Shown: piece by piece, positions 63,694 to 64,000 of the stretch
How the letters are laid out: the number at the start of each line of letters is the position of its first letter
Position numbering within the stretch: position 1 is the stretch's first letter
From: Paraburkholderia ultramafica
Lineage (GTDB): Bacteria > Pseudomonadota > Gammaproteobacteria > Burkholderiales > Burkholderiaceae
NCBI RefSeq assembly: GCF_902859915.1
Contig: NZ_CADIKK010000037.1
Location: 1 to 64,000, forward strand
Length of the DNA: 64,000 nucleotides
Direction of reading: 5' to 3'
Translations under genes and position numbers: made by a program
Notes under the pieces: generated by a model
Databases searched by the model: none
Told to the model about the DNA's origin: nothing
What the model saw: only the letters and a program-made list of their open reading frames with translations

Positions 63694-64000
63694 CGCGTGA
63701 CCTCCGGGGTTTCGCGTGTGTTCGTGTTGCGTGTGCCGCCGCGTGTGCCGCTTGCGCCGCTCGAGCCGCGCAGGCTGGGCCGCGATGTCGACAGCACGAC
63801 GCCGATCGCGACGCCCGCGAACACCGCGCCGAGCAGGCCGAGCTTGTACGGCCATGCCTGCCAGAAAAAGGCCAGCGTGCCCGCGGTCGCGGCGGCCGCG
63901 ATGTAGCGCAGCGCGACGAGTTGCGGCACGACGATCGCGATGAAGGTGGCGACCATCGCGAAGTCGAGTCCGAGCGACTGAAGACCCGGGAAGGCCGCGC
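63690..64000 (-). CDS. azlC: AzlC-family branched-chain amino acid exporter, 3' part
   Basis: The C-terminal part of an AzlC-type permease, running off the right edge of the window. Visible helices are MVATFIAIVVPQLVALRYIA and LGLLGAVFAGVAIGVVLS, followed by a Ser/Gly/Thr-rich cytoplasmic tail. The assignment rests largely on the overlapping azlD. The start codon lies beyond 64000. Confidence 0.75.
   Translation of the reverse strand, partial: AAFPGLQSLGLDFAMVATFIAIVVPQLVALRYIAAAATAGTLAFFWQAWPYKLGLLGAVFAGVAIGVVLSTSRPSLRGSSGASGTRGGTRNTNTRETPEVTR

Overview
The window looks like chromosomal DNA from a Burkholderiales bacterium, most likely Paraburkholderia or Burkholderia. This rests on the high-GC codon use, the rpsP-rimM-trmD-rplS operon, the orn / Ste24-like protease / rsgA and darP-mog / pmbA arrangements, the long (323-residue) thymidylate synthase, and a VpsR/BerB-like sigma-54 activator. 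No 16S rRNA or other marker is present, so the genus is inferred.

Bases 1-9,600 are accessory DNA. They hold a truncated IS6-family transposase, an intact ISNCY-type element with visible terminal repeats (925-2575), and a small catabolic cluster. In that cluster a LysR regulator and an OpuAC/ProX-type periplasmic binding protein read leftward. A proline-racemase-family enzyme (frameshifted in a run of A) and an aldo/keto reductase read rightward. A PAP2-family membrane phosphatase and a small unknown protein follow. A tRNA-like 3' half lies at 9825-9874.

Bases 10,427-21,169 are a complete Flp/Tad pilus locus on one strand: flp, prepilin peptidase, cpaB, secretin cpaC, cpaD-like lipoprotein, cpaE, cpaF, tadB, tadC, tadD, tadE and a tadG-like gene. 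Several genes are joined by overlapping start and stop codons. Directly downstream (21,717-24,737) is a four-gene siaABCD-type module: SpoIIE phosphatase, SiaB kinase, SiaC switch protein and a GGDEF diguanylate cyclase. It may link adhesion or aggregation to c-di-GMP.

Bases 25,000-30,020 are decaying DNA. A YCII/DGPF gene is split by an IS3-family element. Fragments of a LysR gene and a UPF0303 gene follow. Two divergent PA0069-type radical SAM genes are both damaged, and a perfect consensus LexA (SOS) box lies between them.

From 30 kb on the DNA is mainly conserved core: TM2 protein, PQQ-type sugar dehydrogenase, the rpsP ribosomal/tRNA-methylation operon, Nudix hydrolase, CobD/CbiB-like protein, rsgA, Ste24-like protease, orn, mog, darP, pmbA, folA, thyA, a large DUF6600/FecR-like protein, an ArsR-type regulator, acyl-CoA thioesterase, fumC, a phospholipase-D-type cardiolipin synthase, a BASS transporter, a MATE efflux protein, an S4 RNA-binding protein, a UvrD/Rep helicase with a LexA-like box upstream, and azlD/azlC at the right edge. 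The most interesting unassigned unit here is a small secreted protein with a Gly-Gly motif (43,924-44,322). It has a well-formed sigma-54 promoter and an 18-bp perfect palindrome upstream, and a sigma-54 activator gene is divergent to it.
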